DNA from: CBDCRK01 sp965220955
Lineage (GTDB): Bacteria; Desulfobacterota; Binatia; Bin18; CBDCRK01
Length of the DNA: 43,470 nt
Reading direction: 5' to 3'
Assembly: GCA_965220955.1 (NCBI GenBank)
Contig: CBDCRK010000021.1
Span: 1-43,470 of the forward strand
How positions within the stretch are numbered: position 1 is the first letter of the stretch; the number at the start of each line of letters is the position of its first letter. Shown here piece by piece: positions 24,543 to 32,342 of this stretch. The notes under the pieces are model-generated. The model searched no databases and was not told the DNA's origin. It was given only the letters and a program-made list of their open reading frames with translations. A program made the translations under genes and the position numbers.

Positions 24543-24862
24543 TGGGTCCTCCCTTATGGCTTGCTGCTCATATTCCCCAGACGCTGTTTCTTCACACTGG
24601 GCAAAGCTCGAAATTGCCCAATTAAAATCTACAATCATTCATGTTTGGCTTCCATCTGTCAAGAAGTCTTGCGAGTGGATAAACAACCTACTCATGGCTG
24701 ATGGCTAAACACTTGGCTCTCTGCTTTGGTTCTTTACTTAATTGTGCTAGGGTAGCTCCAAAGCAAGTCCCAGGGGCTATGATCAGACGGTGCCTGAGCT
24801 GTAGGTTTGAGAATCTGGAAGGAAAGGACCTATGGGGAAGGAACCCAAACAAGGAGGGAACC

Positions 24863-25324
24863 ATGGCAGCACAAGATCTAGAAGCAATGGTCAGAGAGTT
24901 AAGAGATCGGGAGATGATCAAAGAGTTGACCCATCAATACGCCCACTGTGTCCGGCAGAATGACATAGAGGGAGTGGTTAACCTCTTTGCCGAAGATGGA
25001 GCAGTGGAGGTAGGCCCCACTATTATCAAAGGCCAGGCTGAGCTGCGCAAGTTTTATACCGAGGAACTCCCCAAGCTGGGGATCCCTTATGACTTTCTCC
25101 ACAATCATGTGATCCGCTTGCAGGGGGATCGAGCTACGGGGGTATGTTCATTGGAAGTCAAAGGAGTAGCGGCAGGGAAGAGCGTAACCGGGGCTGGCCA
25201 CTATGATGATGAGTTCATAAGAGCAGGCGGGGAGTGGAAGTTCCAGCGTCGCCAAATTACCCTCTACTTCTTTGTCAGGCATGAAGAAGGATGGGCAGGG
25301 GAGAAGTTTACGGTTGGGCCGTAA
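24863..25324 (+). CDS. SnoaL-like/NTF2-fold polyketide-cyclase-type protein
   Basis: The 153-residue product follows the SnoaL_4/NTF2-like pattern. It has an N-terminal helix (IKELTHQYAHCVRQNDIEGVV), then NLFAEDGAVEVG, a conserved FLHNHVIRLQGDRATG strand and a C-terminal sheet (GEWKFQRRQITLYFF). These cone-shaped proteins bind or cyclise hydrophobic substrates, or act as hydratases/isomerases in aromatic and steroid breakdown. AAGGAGGGAACC selects the ATG at 24863; the frame open from 24701 is not used. It lies 102 nt upstream of an aldo/keto reductase on the same strand. Confidence 0.85.
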   Translation: MAAQDLEAMVRELRDREMIKELTHQYAHCVRQNDIEGVVNLFAEDGAVEVGPTIIKGQAELRKFYTEELPKLGIPYDFLHNHVIRLQGDRATGVCSLEVKGVAAGKSVTGAGHYDDEFIRAGGEWKFQRRQITLYFFVRHEEGWAGEKFTVGP

Positions 25325-25426
25325 GTAACTAAACCGCCAACTGATACTCATCAGTACAATACTTGCTGTTCCTTGACGGCCAAAAACTTTTCCTGGCCGC
25401 TGCATTGGAACTAGAGAGGAGAGACG

Positions 25427-26455
25427 ATGCAATACATAAAACTCGGTAATACCGGAATCACTGTATCGCGCATCTGTTTTGGATGCATGACCTATGGAGG
25501 CGGCAAGCAGCCTGAATGGGCAATGCCGCGCGACTGGGCCCTTGGCCTGGAGGAAGCCCGCGAGCATTTCGCCATCGCGCTGGAGGCCGGTGTCAACTTT
25601 TTCGACACGGCCGACGTATACTCGGTTGGCCTGAGCGAGGAAGTCACCGGGCGCTGGCTCAACGAGTTGGCCTCACGTGATGATATTGTTGTGGCCACCA
25701 AGGTATTCGGCGCCATGGGCCCTGGGCCCAACCGCCGCGGTCTAAGCCGTAAGCATATTATCGAGGCCTGTGAGAATTCCTTGCGCCGGCTAAAAATGGA
25801 TTATATCGACCTCTATCAGATCCACCGGTGGGACTACACAACACCCATTGAGGAGACCCTCGAGGCCCTCGATTCGCTTGTGCGCAGCGGCAAGGTGCGT
25901 TACCTGGGCGCCAGTAGCATGGCGGCCTGGCAGTTTTCCAAGGCGCTTTATCTGGCCAAGGAGCATGGCTGGCACCGCTTTGTGGCCATGCAGAACCATT
26001 ACAACCTTATCTACCGCGAAGAAGAACTCGAAATGATTCCGCTCTGCATTGACCAGGGCGTGGCGCTGATTCCGTGGAGTCCGCTAGCACGTGGGTTCTT
26101 TGCGGGCAACCGCAAGCCCGAAGGTGGAGCAACAGCAACCAAGCGCGCGCAAACCGACGCGTTTGCCCAGAACATGTATTTCCGTGAGAATGACTTTGAG
26201 GTTGCCGCCGCGGTAGATAAGGTTGCCAAAGAACGTGGCGTGACGCCCACACAGATTGCCTGCGCCTGGATTCTGCAGGCGCCGGGCGTGACTGCCCCCA
26301 TAGTGGGCGCTACCAAGACGCATCATCTCCAAGAGCTCTTCGCGGCAGTAGATATCGATCTCAGCGCCGAGGAGGTTGCGGCGGTCGAGGAACCCTATCA
26401 GCCTCATCCCATCATAGGTCACGAGCAGCCCAAGCCGGCAAAGATGGTGAAGTAA
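25427..26455 (+). CDS. Aldo/keto reductase
   Basis: The 342-residue (alpha/beta)8 barrel has the expected catalytic residues: Asp and Tyr in FFDTADVYS, Lys in VVATKVFG, and His in DLYQIHRWD. NADPH-site elements are IPWSPLARGFFAG and APIVGATKTHHLQEL near the C-terminus. It fits the AKR subfamily of plant/bacterial YghZ-like or Tas-like enzymes. GAGGAGAGACG precedes the ATG. Downstream of the SnoaL-like gene it may form a two-gene operon for modifying a carbonyl intermediate. Confidence 0.9.
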   Translation: MQYIKLGNTGITVSRICFGCMTYGGGKQPEWAMPRDWALGLEEAREHFAIALEAGVNFFDTADVYSVGLSEEVTGRWLNELASRDDIVVATKVFGAMGPGPNRRGLSRKHIIEACENSLRRLKMDYIDLYQIHRWDYTTPIEETLEALDSLVRSGKVRYLGASSMAAWQFSKALYLAKEHGWHRFVAMQNHYNLIYREEELEMIPLCIDQGVALIPWSPLARGFFAGNRKPEGGATATKRAQTDAFAQNMYFRENDFEVAAAVDKVAKERGVTPTQIACAWILQAPGVTAPIVGATKTHHLQELFAAVDIDLSAEEVAAVEEPYQPHPIIGHEQPKPAKMVK

Positions 26456-26868
26456 CTGAGCAGAAGGGTAAGCTGGGGTTCCCGTAGTATTGGAGCAATA
26501 AACAACGATCCTGCAGCATACACTGGGAAAGTTGTTGAAAGTAAAAGCATTTTTCCCGCTGTGCTGGCCCGGGTAAACTCTCTTTTGAGAGTGCGAGAGA
26601 ATTGCCCGTCATTTACCTTGAAGCTTGCCAGGTACTGATTTCAGAGAGAAAAGTACGAGGCTTATAGGAAGTCATTGGCTGCTCGGGGTAGGATTGTTGT
26701 TTTTTGATGGCTGACAGTCAGAGCCCTCTGGCCTAGCCCGCAGTTATCTGACTGAGGATGACGCGCCGATCAGCAAAGAGTTGACTGTCTGGTTTGCTGA
26801 TATTGCCAATTCTCCGGCCACAGTTTGAGACGATTTTCAGCCCGAACCAGCCTTCCGTATCTGACGGG
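26456..26868. other. Intergenic stretch without a supported gene
   Basis: No promoter-proximal gene or repeat is clear. A short plus-strand frame at about 26748-26829 (YLTEDDAPISKELTVWFADI) is protein-like and could be the 3' end of a lost gene of unknown family. The segment separates two convergent genes. Confidence 0.3.
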
Positions 26869-27705
26869 TCAGCCCGGTAACGCCGGCCGAATTTTCTCCT
26901 CAAGAACCTCGATATTACGCCGGTATTCTGTCACGCTCTCATACCCCTGGGTGTGCACAATATGGGTCACACCAACGTTGTGAAACTGCCGGGCATAATC
27001 CACGGCTTTCGGCGGATCATCAATGGGCAGCGTCTTCATTGCGATGACTTCGAGTTGCGGGCGTCCTGCTTCCGCACTCATCTCGTGTAACCGTTCAATG
27101 CCGGGTTTGAGGTCTGCCGGCTCAACTCCAGCTGGAATCCAGCCTTCTCCAAAACGTACGGTGCGACGAAGGGCATGCGGGGGGGCGCCGCCAACGTAAA
27201 TCGGTGGACGGGCGGGCCGTGGTTGGAAGAGGATGGTTTGTCCGTTTGATTCAACAATATCGTTGTCAAAGCAACGGTGCACAAAGGCCAGGGTGTTGTC
27301 AGTCATTTTGCCTTTTAGCTTTGGATCAAGCCCGAGGGCTCGAAACTCGGCAGCCATCCAGCCAGTTCCGACACCCAAGCGCAATCGTCCGCCTGACAGT
27401 TCCTGGATCGTTGCAACCAACTTGGCGGTTGGCAGTGCTGGACGGAAGGGCACATTAATCACCCCACTGCCCAGACCAATGCGTTGCGTTGCCGCAGCAA
27501 GAAAAGCCAGCATGGCCAGGGGCTCTAAGGTTCGTCCTGGGGTAACGACTTGAGGCATGTCTTTGGCTGCGTCGAGTGACGAGGTCAGCCGTTCGTTAAT
27601 CCAGACGGTATCGAGTCCAGACTCATCAGCCGCCCGAGCACATTCGAGTAAAATGTTGCGAGTGGAATAGGGACCCCAATTTCGGATATTGATACTCAGC
27701 TTCAT
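26869..27705 (-). CDS. LLM-class F420-dependent oxidoreductase
   Basis: The 278-residue barrel begins SINIRNWGPYSTRNILLECA with the TVWINERL strand. It has RIGLGSGVINVPFRPALPTAK, SGGRLRLGVGTGWMAAEFRALG (the loop typical of F420-using LLMs) and PPIYVGGAPPHALRRTVRFG. It is shorter than SsuD-type enzymes, as is usual for this group. It begins 21 nt after the stop of a GST gene, so the two are co-transcribed. AGAGGAC lies upstream of the ATG. Confidence 0.88.
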   Translation of the reverse strand: MKLSINIRNWGPYSTRNILLECARAADESGLDTVWINERLTSSLDAAKDMPQVVTPGRTLEPLAMLAFLAAATQRIGLGSGVINVPFRPALPTAKLVATIQELSGGRLRLGVGTGWMAAEFRALGLDPKLKGKMTDNTLAFVHRCFDNDIVESNGQTILFQPRPARPPIYVGGAPPHALRRTVRFGEGWIPAGVEPADLKPGIERLHEMSAEAGRPQLEVIAMKTLPIDDPPKAVDYARQFHNVGVTHIVHTQGYESVTEYRRNIEVLEEKIRPALPG

Positions 27706-27726
27706 TGTGAATGTCCTCTGCCTGAC

Positions 27727-28503
27727 CTACAGCTCCATTGGCAGCACCAGATACTCGTTGTAAATAAAGTCCCGGTGCCCCACAAGCGCAGGGTCTACCA
27801 CCTTGGCAATTTCGGGATCGGACGCCTCAAAGGCTTTGCGCAGTCCTTCCACCATCGGACATTTGTCCGGCGGCAGGGGTGCAACCAGCGCGGCAAACGT
27901 GGCCCAGTACACGTCCAGGGCAGTCAGACTATTGCCAAGCAAAAATTTACTGCCTTTCGCTTTCTGCTCTTGCAAACGCTGGGATAAGAGTCGCAATACC
28001 TCAATCGTCCGTTGGCGCACTTTGGAGCCAATCCCAGGTCGATAGCCATACTTGGACCCCATATATTGGGCAGCGCCAGCATCCATGGGGAACTCCACGT
28101 TGGGATCAAATGCACGATCGATCATCACCAGGCGATAACTCCAGCCAAAGCCCATCTCGCCGCAAATCTCGTGCGCCAGCCCAAACAGCAACGCGCGCTG
28201 TTCGGGATCTTCCGGAATCAGACGCGGCGCAGGAGCTAAGCGTTCGGCCAGCAGCAAAATCTCCGCCCAGCCCGAACGCGGCGCTTCATTCTCGTACACA
28301 ATCGCCGGTCCACTATCGACCCCCGTCCAGGCGACCAGCGCGCTATTGTCCCTACCGGGCAAATACCGCGTACGCACATAGGGGATCTGCTTAATATGGA
28401 AAAACCCTTTGGCCGCTTCGCCCCACGGGCTGGGAGCTCCGCCAACAAATGCACCGCGGAGACCAGGGCTGTTCTTCGCCGTTTCCACGTCAACAAATTC
28501 CAT
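27727..28503 (-). CDS. Glutathione S-transferase-like protein
   Basis: The 258-residue protein has a degenerate thioredoxin-type N-terminal domain (GGAPSPWGEAAKGFFHIKQI, with SPWG at the catalytic turn). Its helical C-terminal domain includes LLGNSLTALDVYWATFAAL, matching the GST C-terminal hydrophobic core. Spacing differs from canonical GSTs (longer linker at about 80-115), so substrate and thiol are uncertain. AGGAGGAAAATCAT precedes the ATG. It is the first gene of a pair with the downstream LLM oxidoreductase. Confidence 0.75.
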   Translation of the reverse strand: MEFVDVETAKNSPGLRGAFVGGAPSPWGEAAKGFFHIKQIPYVRTRYLPGRDNSALVAWTGVDSGPAIVYENEAPRSGWAEILLLAERLAPAPRLIPEDPEQRALLFGLAHEICGEMGFGWSYRLVMIDRAFDPNVEFPMDAGAAQYMGSKYGYRPGIGSKVRQRTIEVLRLLSQRLQEQKAKGSKFLLGNSLTALDVYWATFAALVAPLPPDKCPMVEGLRKAFEASDPEIAKVVDPALVGHRDFIYNEYLVLPMEL

Positions 28504-28621
28504 ATGATTTTCCTCCTACATCATTACTATTCGCACGGGTCCCGTTGCTCGCAGCGCCAACGACTATGGTGAGGCTAACGTTGCTGGAAATACTTGCGCC
28601 CGAGCAACGGGTGGCGCCTGC

Positions 28622-28801
28622 TTACTGCAGTCCCTGGAGATTCTCCAGAATATCCCCCGGCTCCAGGCGGGTGGTGTCATTCGCGTCTACATAGGCGAGC
28701 TTGATGGTCCCGTCGGTATCAATGGCATAGATGCCGGGAATCGGCAACTCCCAGGCGTCATTGCCATTGTAATTGGGCAGCTTAATACCCATTGCTGCCA
28801 T
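28622..28801 (-). pseudogene. Peroxiredoxin-like (AhpC/TSA) C-terminal remnant
   Basis: Fifty-nine codons encode LPNYNGNDAWELPIPGIYAI followed by DTDGTIKLAYVDANDTTR, the C-terminal half of a redoxin-fold peroxidase (the PIPGxYxID strand is diagnostic). The upstream catalytic Thr-x-x-Cys half is missing: in-frame stop TAA occurs four codons before the ATG. The break coincides with the start of an AT-richer segment holding a small gene. Confidence 0.65.
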
Positions 28802-28999
28802 CGTTCCCTTTTAGGGGTAAAGCCGAGATACGTGTCATTTTAGGACATAGCGTGAACTCTTCTTTTGTGCACCATAAAATGATAAAATCTTGCTTTTCTC
28901 AACAAAAACAAGGCTGTCTAAAAAGTATAGTTTTCGGTCAGTCCCTTAAGTCCTCATTTGGCACATATCTCGGTCGAACGCCCATAGGAGGTATTTAAA

Positions 29000-29248
29000 A
29001 TGGAAAAGAAAGCCAAACCAATTGACAACACGGCCATTGCCCCGCAGCACCATGCAGTTACCGGTCTTCGCCTACCACCTGGCGGATTCTCCGCACAGGA
29101 AATAGAAGAGAGATTCTCAGAAGCTGAAATAAAAGGCAGGGAGCTAGAAAAGGTAAACCAGGAAAGAAAAAAGGTGGCAGAAGATAAAAAATTAGAGCAG
29201 CTTTATCTGGCATTTGTGGATTTTGAATCTTTTTTCCATAAGCATTAA
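29000..29248 (+). CDS. Small charged hypothetical protein, 82 residues
   Basis: A good AGGAGGTATTTAAA site precedes the ATG, and a hairpin with a T-run follows the stop, so this looks like a real transcription unit. Residues about 1-32 are mixed (NTAIAPQHHAVTG). Residues 33-70 are strongly charged and probably coiled coil (SAQEIEERFSEAEIKGREL and on through KKVAEDKKLEQLY). The end is FVDFESFFHKH. I do not recognise it. The surrounding DNA is AT-richer than its neighbours, suggesting insertion into a former peroxiredoxin locus. Confidence 0.6.
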   Translation: MEKKAKPIDNTAIAPQHHAVTGLRLPPGGFSAQEIEERFSEAEIKGRELEKVNQERKKVAEDKKLEQLYLAFVDFESFFHKH

Positions 29249-29294
29249 GGAGCTATAAGCCCAGTTCGGACCCAACTCCTGGCAAGAGCGGCCC

Positions 29295-29317
29295 CTCCTG
29301 CAAGGAGTGATTTTTTT
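29295..29317 (+). terminator. Intrinsic terminator after the small gene
   Basis: CTCCT-GCA-AGGAG forms a 5-bp stem with a 3-nt loop, followed by TGA and a run of seven T (29311-29317). Its position, 47 nt after the stop at 29248, fits a terminator for that gene. The stem is short, so strength is modest. Confidence 0.55.
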
Positions 29318-29544
29318 GGAGCATTGGCTTAAGAACGACCGATTTTGTCCAATTGCTATCGCAACCCGACAAGGACGGCAACGACAGGCAAGAAAGTGGG
29401 GTATGGCCTGGGAGGCCAGGAAGGGAATCGGAGCCCCTCTGTCAGAGCGCATTCCCACTTTCTTTAACGTCCGATATTTCACGGGTGTACGAGGAACTCC
29501 CTGAGGCGATTCCCGTAATTTCGAGCCGAATCAGAGGATCTGCG

Positions 29545-29832
29545 TTACAGCCCCTCGACCAAGATGAGCTCGGTGTCGGAGCCGCTTTGGCGCAGCTTAA
29601 TGAGAGGGGCATACTCCGGGTCATGGTACCACGCGCGTGCTTGCTCCATGGACGGGAACTCAATGACGACCATCACGCTCGCCGCCGCCGTCCCCTCCAC
29701 AACGTCCATCTCCCCCCCGCGCACCAAGTACCGCCCCCCATGCTTCTGCACTAGGGCCTGGACCTTCGGTCCATATTCTTCCACCCAGGATGGGTCCCGC
29801 ATCTCCACTCGACCGATGAAATAGGCTGGCAT
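29545..29832 (-). CDS. DUF1330 family protein
   Basis: The 95-residue dimeric alpha/beta-barrel-like protein starts MPAYFIGRVEMRDPSWVEEY. It has RYLVRGGEMDVVEG and FPSMEQARAWYHDPEYAPLI, both diagnostic for DUF1330 (ferredoxin-like fold; function unproven, often beside oxidoreductases). The ATG at 29832 follows AAGGAGGACACAGTT; an earlier ATG at 29859 is unlikely. It is the last gene of the minus-strand run that includes the selenoprotein. Confidence 0.88.
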   Translation of the reverse strand: MPAYFIGRVEMRDPSWVEEYGPKVQALVQKHGGRYLVRGGEMDVVEGTAAASVMVVIEFPSMEQARAWYHDPEYAPLIKLRQSGSDTELILVEGL

Positions 29833-29896
29833 AACTGTGTCCTCCTTCGTGTCTCCCATAGTCTTTTCTTGCTCCTATCATACTGGTCGAACCTTG

Positions 29897-29923
29897 TTCA
29901 ATTGGTTCAATTGGTTCAATTGG
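29897..29923. repeat. 9-bp tandem repeat (TTCAATTGG, three exact units)
   Basis: Three exact units lie between the selenoprotein stop (30031) and the DUF1330 start (29832). No coding frame spans it convincingly, and a spacer role is possible. Confidence 0.8.
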
Positions 29924-30030
29924 CATGCCCCAACTTTGACGAATCACCAGCTCTCTTTTTTGCGGGAGAACGGGAAACTCTGGGTTAGCCTCTTCCGCGC
30001 GGGCGTTATAGACGTTGACACCGCCTTCTC

Positions 30031-30555
30031 TCACCTGGCAAGAAAAGCCACCACCTGTTCTACGAGTTCATCGGCCTTGGCGTCCAATTCTCTATTGCTC
30101 AGATTAGCAATGGGATGGGAGGTCACAAGAAATTTATACTCGGGTACACCCCAGGTGGCAGCCATGGCATGACCCGTGGCCATAAACGGCGCGGTGACAA
30201 TCGATACTGCGGGGATACCAGCCTGCTCTAACTTGATTCCATCGAGCACACTGCTCGAACTACACGACCCTCAATCGCCCACCCCGGCAATGACCAAGTC
30301 TGTCTCTCGCCTGAACAGGGCAATGGCCTCATTGCTCACGCTATGGCCCGAGGAGCGCTTGCGGTCAAGATGCACCATGGTGGTCTGGAATCTTCTTCCT
30401 AAACGGTCGGCAATGCGACACAGAATCTCGGCAGAATTGACCTTAGTATTTTCCACCAGCCCAACCCGCAGCCGCTGAAGTGATGCTGGGCGGGAGGCGT
30501 AAGAAAATGTGGTCGTTTCAAGAGGCATGGTGGGATCAAATACACGTCGACGCAT
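30031..30555 (-). CDS. UGSC-family selenoprotein (in-frame TGA read as selenocysteine)
   Basis: Ordinary translation stops at TGA 30271-30273, but the same frame continues to 30031. Read as selenocysteine, the joined product of 174 residues contains AGVGDUGSCSSSSVLDG. That is exactly the motif for which the UGSC family is named; Cys homologues carry GDCGSC. The surrounding elements also fit the family: GLVENTKVNSAEILCRIADR before it, and LEQAGIPAVSIVTAPF and SHPIANL after it. The ATG at 30555 follows AAGGAG at 7 nt; that site overlaps the partner gene's stop, so translation is coupled. A 17-nt stem-loop lies 12 nt after the TGA. Function is unknown, with redox or thiol chemistry likely from U-x-x-C. 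Sec machinery genes (selA, selB, selC, selD) are not in the window. Confidence 0.9.
30242..30258 (-). promoter_or_regulatory. Candidate bacterial SECIS hairpin
   Basis: In the mRNA the sequence UCGAGC-AGUGU-GCUCGA forms six perfect pairs around a five-base loop containing GU, beginning 12 nt after the UGA. Bacterial SECIS elements, such as that of E. coli fdhF, are hairpins of about this size 11-12 nt downstream of the UGA with a G-U in the loop contacted by SelB. Unlike fdhF there is no bulged U in the stem. Confidence 0.75.
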
Positions 30556-30566
30556 CACATAACTCC

Positions 30567-31610
30567 TTAGCATTCAATCGGAATAGTCACACTCTGGGTC
30601 CACTTATTGCCCCAGCCTGGCAGACAGGCTGACCAGCTCCCTCCATCTCCTCCGGCGCACACAATCAAAAGGTCTTCTGGCCGGTTCATAACATACCGCC
30701 AGGTGGTTTCATCCGCGGGTTGAATGTCTCCCGTCAGGCGGGCCGCCCGTTTGAAATCAGCCACTGTCCGCCGGGCATGCTGGACAATGAACTCTTGCAC
30801 CTGTTGTCGACTCCAGCCGCTGTGGCGCAGAACCTCGGTATGTTCTCCTGCCAGAACAATCAGGTTCTGATTAAAACCATAGACATTGGGGCTTGCCAGA
30901 TTGCCTAGGGCATCAGCAAACTCATGCAGGAGGGGTTCCGGTGTGCTAGCAAGCTGGTTATAGACGCCTATCAAAGTATTCGAGGCGTATACCGTCACCG
31001 TGCTGTCTTCAGGCCGAAACCCTCGCTCAACATGCAATGGGGCCCAGGGATGGTTTGCCTCATTTTCAGCAAAGCAGAATGAGTATTTGCCTGGGTTTCC
31101 CAGGGTCGCACGATCCAATACACCTGGCCGGGTATTCAGCACGTTCATCATAACCAGCCGCAGTGCCCGGCCTATAGTGGCATTGGCCCGTACTCCCGGA
31201 CCAAAGACATTGTTGGTAGCATTTAGGCCTAATGCTAACGCCATGGGACCATTAACCACAAGCACCAGGGCTGACCCCCCCGTGCTTGTGGCTGGATTAT
31301 GATACATGAACTCAGGCTGACACAGTCCCTTCACCGCGGCCAACACCACGGGGAAATACTCCGGCAGACAGCCGGCCATCACGGCATTGATGGCAGCCTT
31401 CTCGGCGGGAATCACCGCATTGCGTTCGCTAATTTTGCCAATGGTCTCATTGCCGGAAAGCCTTGCAGTTGCCAGCATGGCTGCCACCGACTCCTCTGTG
31501 GGTGGGACCAGCGGCAGACCATCACTCCAGCCTTGTTGATAATAAAATTCAATCCAGGCCGCTGCCGCAGCCGGGTCTGAGAGCAGAGGCTCAGGTTCTG
31601 TGGTGTTCAT
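30567..31610 (-). CDS. Conserved UGSC-associated protein, unknown function
   Basis: The 347-residue product begins with a helix and the memorable block YYQQGWSDGLPLVPPTEESV. It has a GGSALVLVVNGP loop, NATIGRALRLVMMNVLN and a Gly-rich tail GGDGGSWSACLPGWGN, ending IPIEC. There is no signal peptide or membrane segment. I recall GW.DGLP.VPPT-type proteins as the neighbours of UGSC genes, but I cannot give an enzymatic function. Its TAA overlaps the AAGGAG site of the selenoprotein, and it starts 15 nt after the GNAT gene ends. The three therefore form one operon. Confidence 0.75.
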   Translation of the reverse strand: MNTTEPEPLLSDPAAAAAWIEFYYQQGWSDGLPLVPPTEESVAAMLATARLSGNETIGKISERNAVIPAEKAAINAVMAGCLPEYFPVVLAAVKGLCQPEFMYHNPATSTGGSALVLVVNGPMALALGLNATNNVFGPGVRANATIGRALRLVMMNVLNTRPGVLDRATLGNPGKYSFCFAENEANHPWAPLHVERGFRPEDSTVTVYASNTLIGVYNQLASTPEPLLHEFADALGNLASPNVYGFNQNLIVLAGEHTEVLRHSGWSRQQVQEFIVQHARRTVADFKRAARLTGDIQPADETTWRYVMNRPEDLLIVCAGGDGGSWSACLPGWGNKWTQSVTIPIEC

Positions 31611-31625
31611 GGCCGTCTGTTATCT

Positions 31626-32048
31626 TTATAGAGTTTGGCGCATTTCGGGACCTTGGTAGGTAAAGCCATTTTTTTCATAGAAAGGTCGGTTGTGTTCCAG
31701 GGCATACAAGCCGATTTCCTTACAACCCCGGCGGCGGGCTTCTCCAATCATGGCCCCCACCAATTGGGCCCCCACACCTTTACCACGCCCAGATTCGTCC
31801 ACAATCAGTTCCTCAATTTGCGCATAGTTTCCACCATAGCGAATGGCAGGGTTGAACGACGCGGTTATCACGCCTACAGTTGCACCCCCGTCTTCTGCCA
31901 CCAGCACAACACCGCGGTCGCTTTCCAGCAGGGCTCGAAACATGTCACAACACGGCCGTGAATTGACAACGGGTACTTCCAATAGCTGGGCTAACAATTC
32001 AAGCACTCTCTGTTCATCCTGTGCGGTAGCAGTGCGAGTTGTTACCAT
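31626..32048 (-). CDS. GNAT N-acetyltransferase
   Basis: The 140-residue single-domain GNAT has VLVAEDGGATVGVITA and then IEELIVDESGRGKGVGAQLV, with the acetyl-CoA motif RGKGVG. Toward the end are the CKEIGLYAL strand and FYEKNGF. AAAGGAGAACCT precedes the ATG. It is the first gene of the operon that also encodes the UGSC partner and selenoprotein. Its substrate is unknown; acetylation of a small product of that pathway is possible but not shown. Confidence 0.88.
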   Translation of the reverse strand: MVTTRTATAQDEQRVLELLAQLLEVPVVNSRPCCDMFRALLESDRGVVLVAEDGGATVGVITASFNPAIRYGGNYAQIEELIVDESGRGKGVGAQLVGAMIGEARRRGCKEIGLYALEHNRPFYEKNGFTYQGPEMRQTL

Positions 32049-32342
32049 AGGTTCTCCTTTGTGTTAGCAGCCAGATTTCGTCAACGCTCACTCCCTGCCC
32101 CAGGGAAGCAGACGCATTGGTATCTGCACCAGTCTGGGGCCTGTTAGGTTATCTGAATCTCGACCAAAATCAATCACTTGTAGTGTAACTAGCTATCCCC
32201 TATGATATTGTTGTCGAGCAGACGATCTATCATCAACGCAGCCGCGCCTCCCACGTTCTTCTTCCGGTTCAGAGGCGGAGCGGCTTATAGTCGATACTCC
32301 TATTTTCTTTCGGGACAACAACTTACTGCAAGAGGTAAATTT

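Noticed and set aside
30031..30033. The final TGA of the UGSC gene as a second selenocysteine
   Set aside because: No hairpin follows at the required distance, the readthrough adds only about 24 low-complexity basic residues, and the family ends at this point.
29660..30034. Minus-strand frame overlapping the DUF1330 gene and the 9-bp repeat
   Set aside because: No ribosome binding site, composition unlike a protein (Gly/Arg-rich second half in the DUF1330 shadow), and it overlaps the well-supported DUF1330 gene in another phase.
30271..30273. TGA as a nonsense mutation that makes the UGSC gene a pseudogene
   Set aside because: The frame on both sides is intact, the TGA is exactly at the Sec position of the motif, a SECIS-like hairpin follows, and the upstream gene overlaps its ribosome binding site. 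A random mutation would not do all of these.
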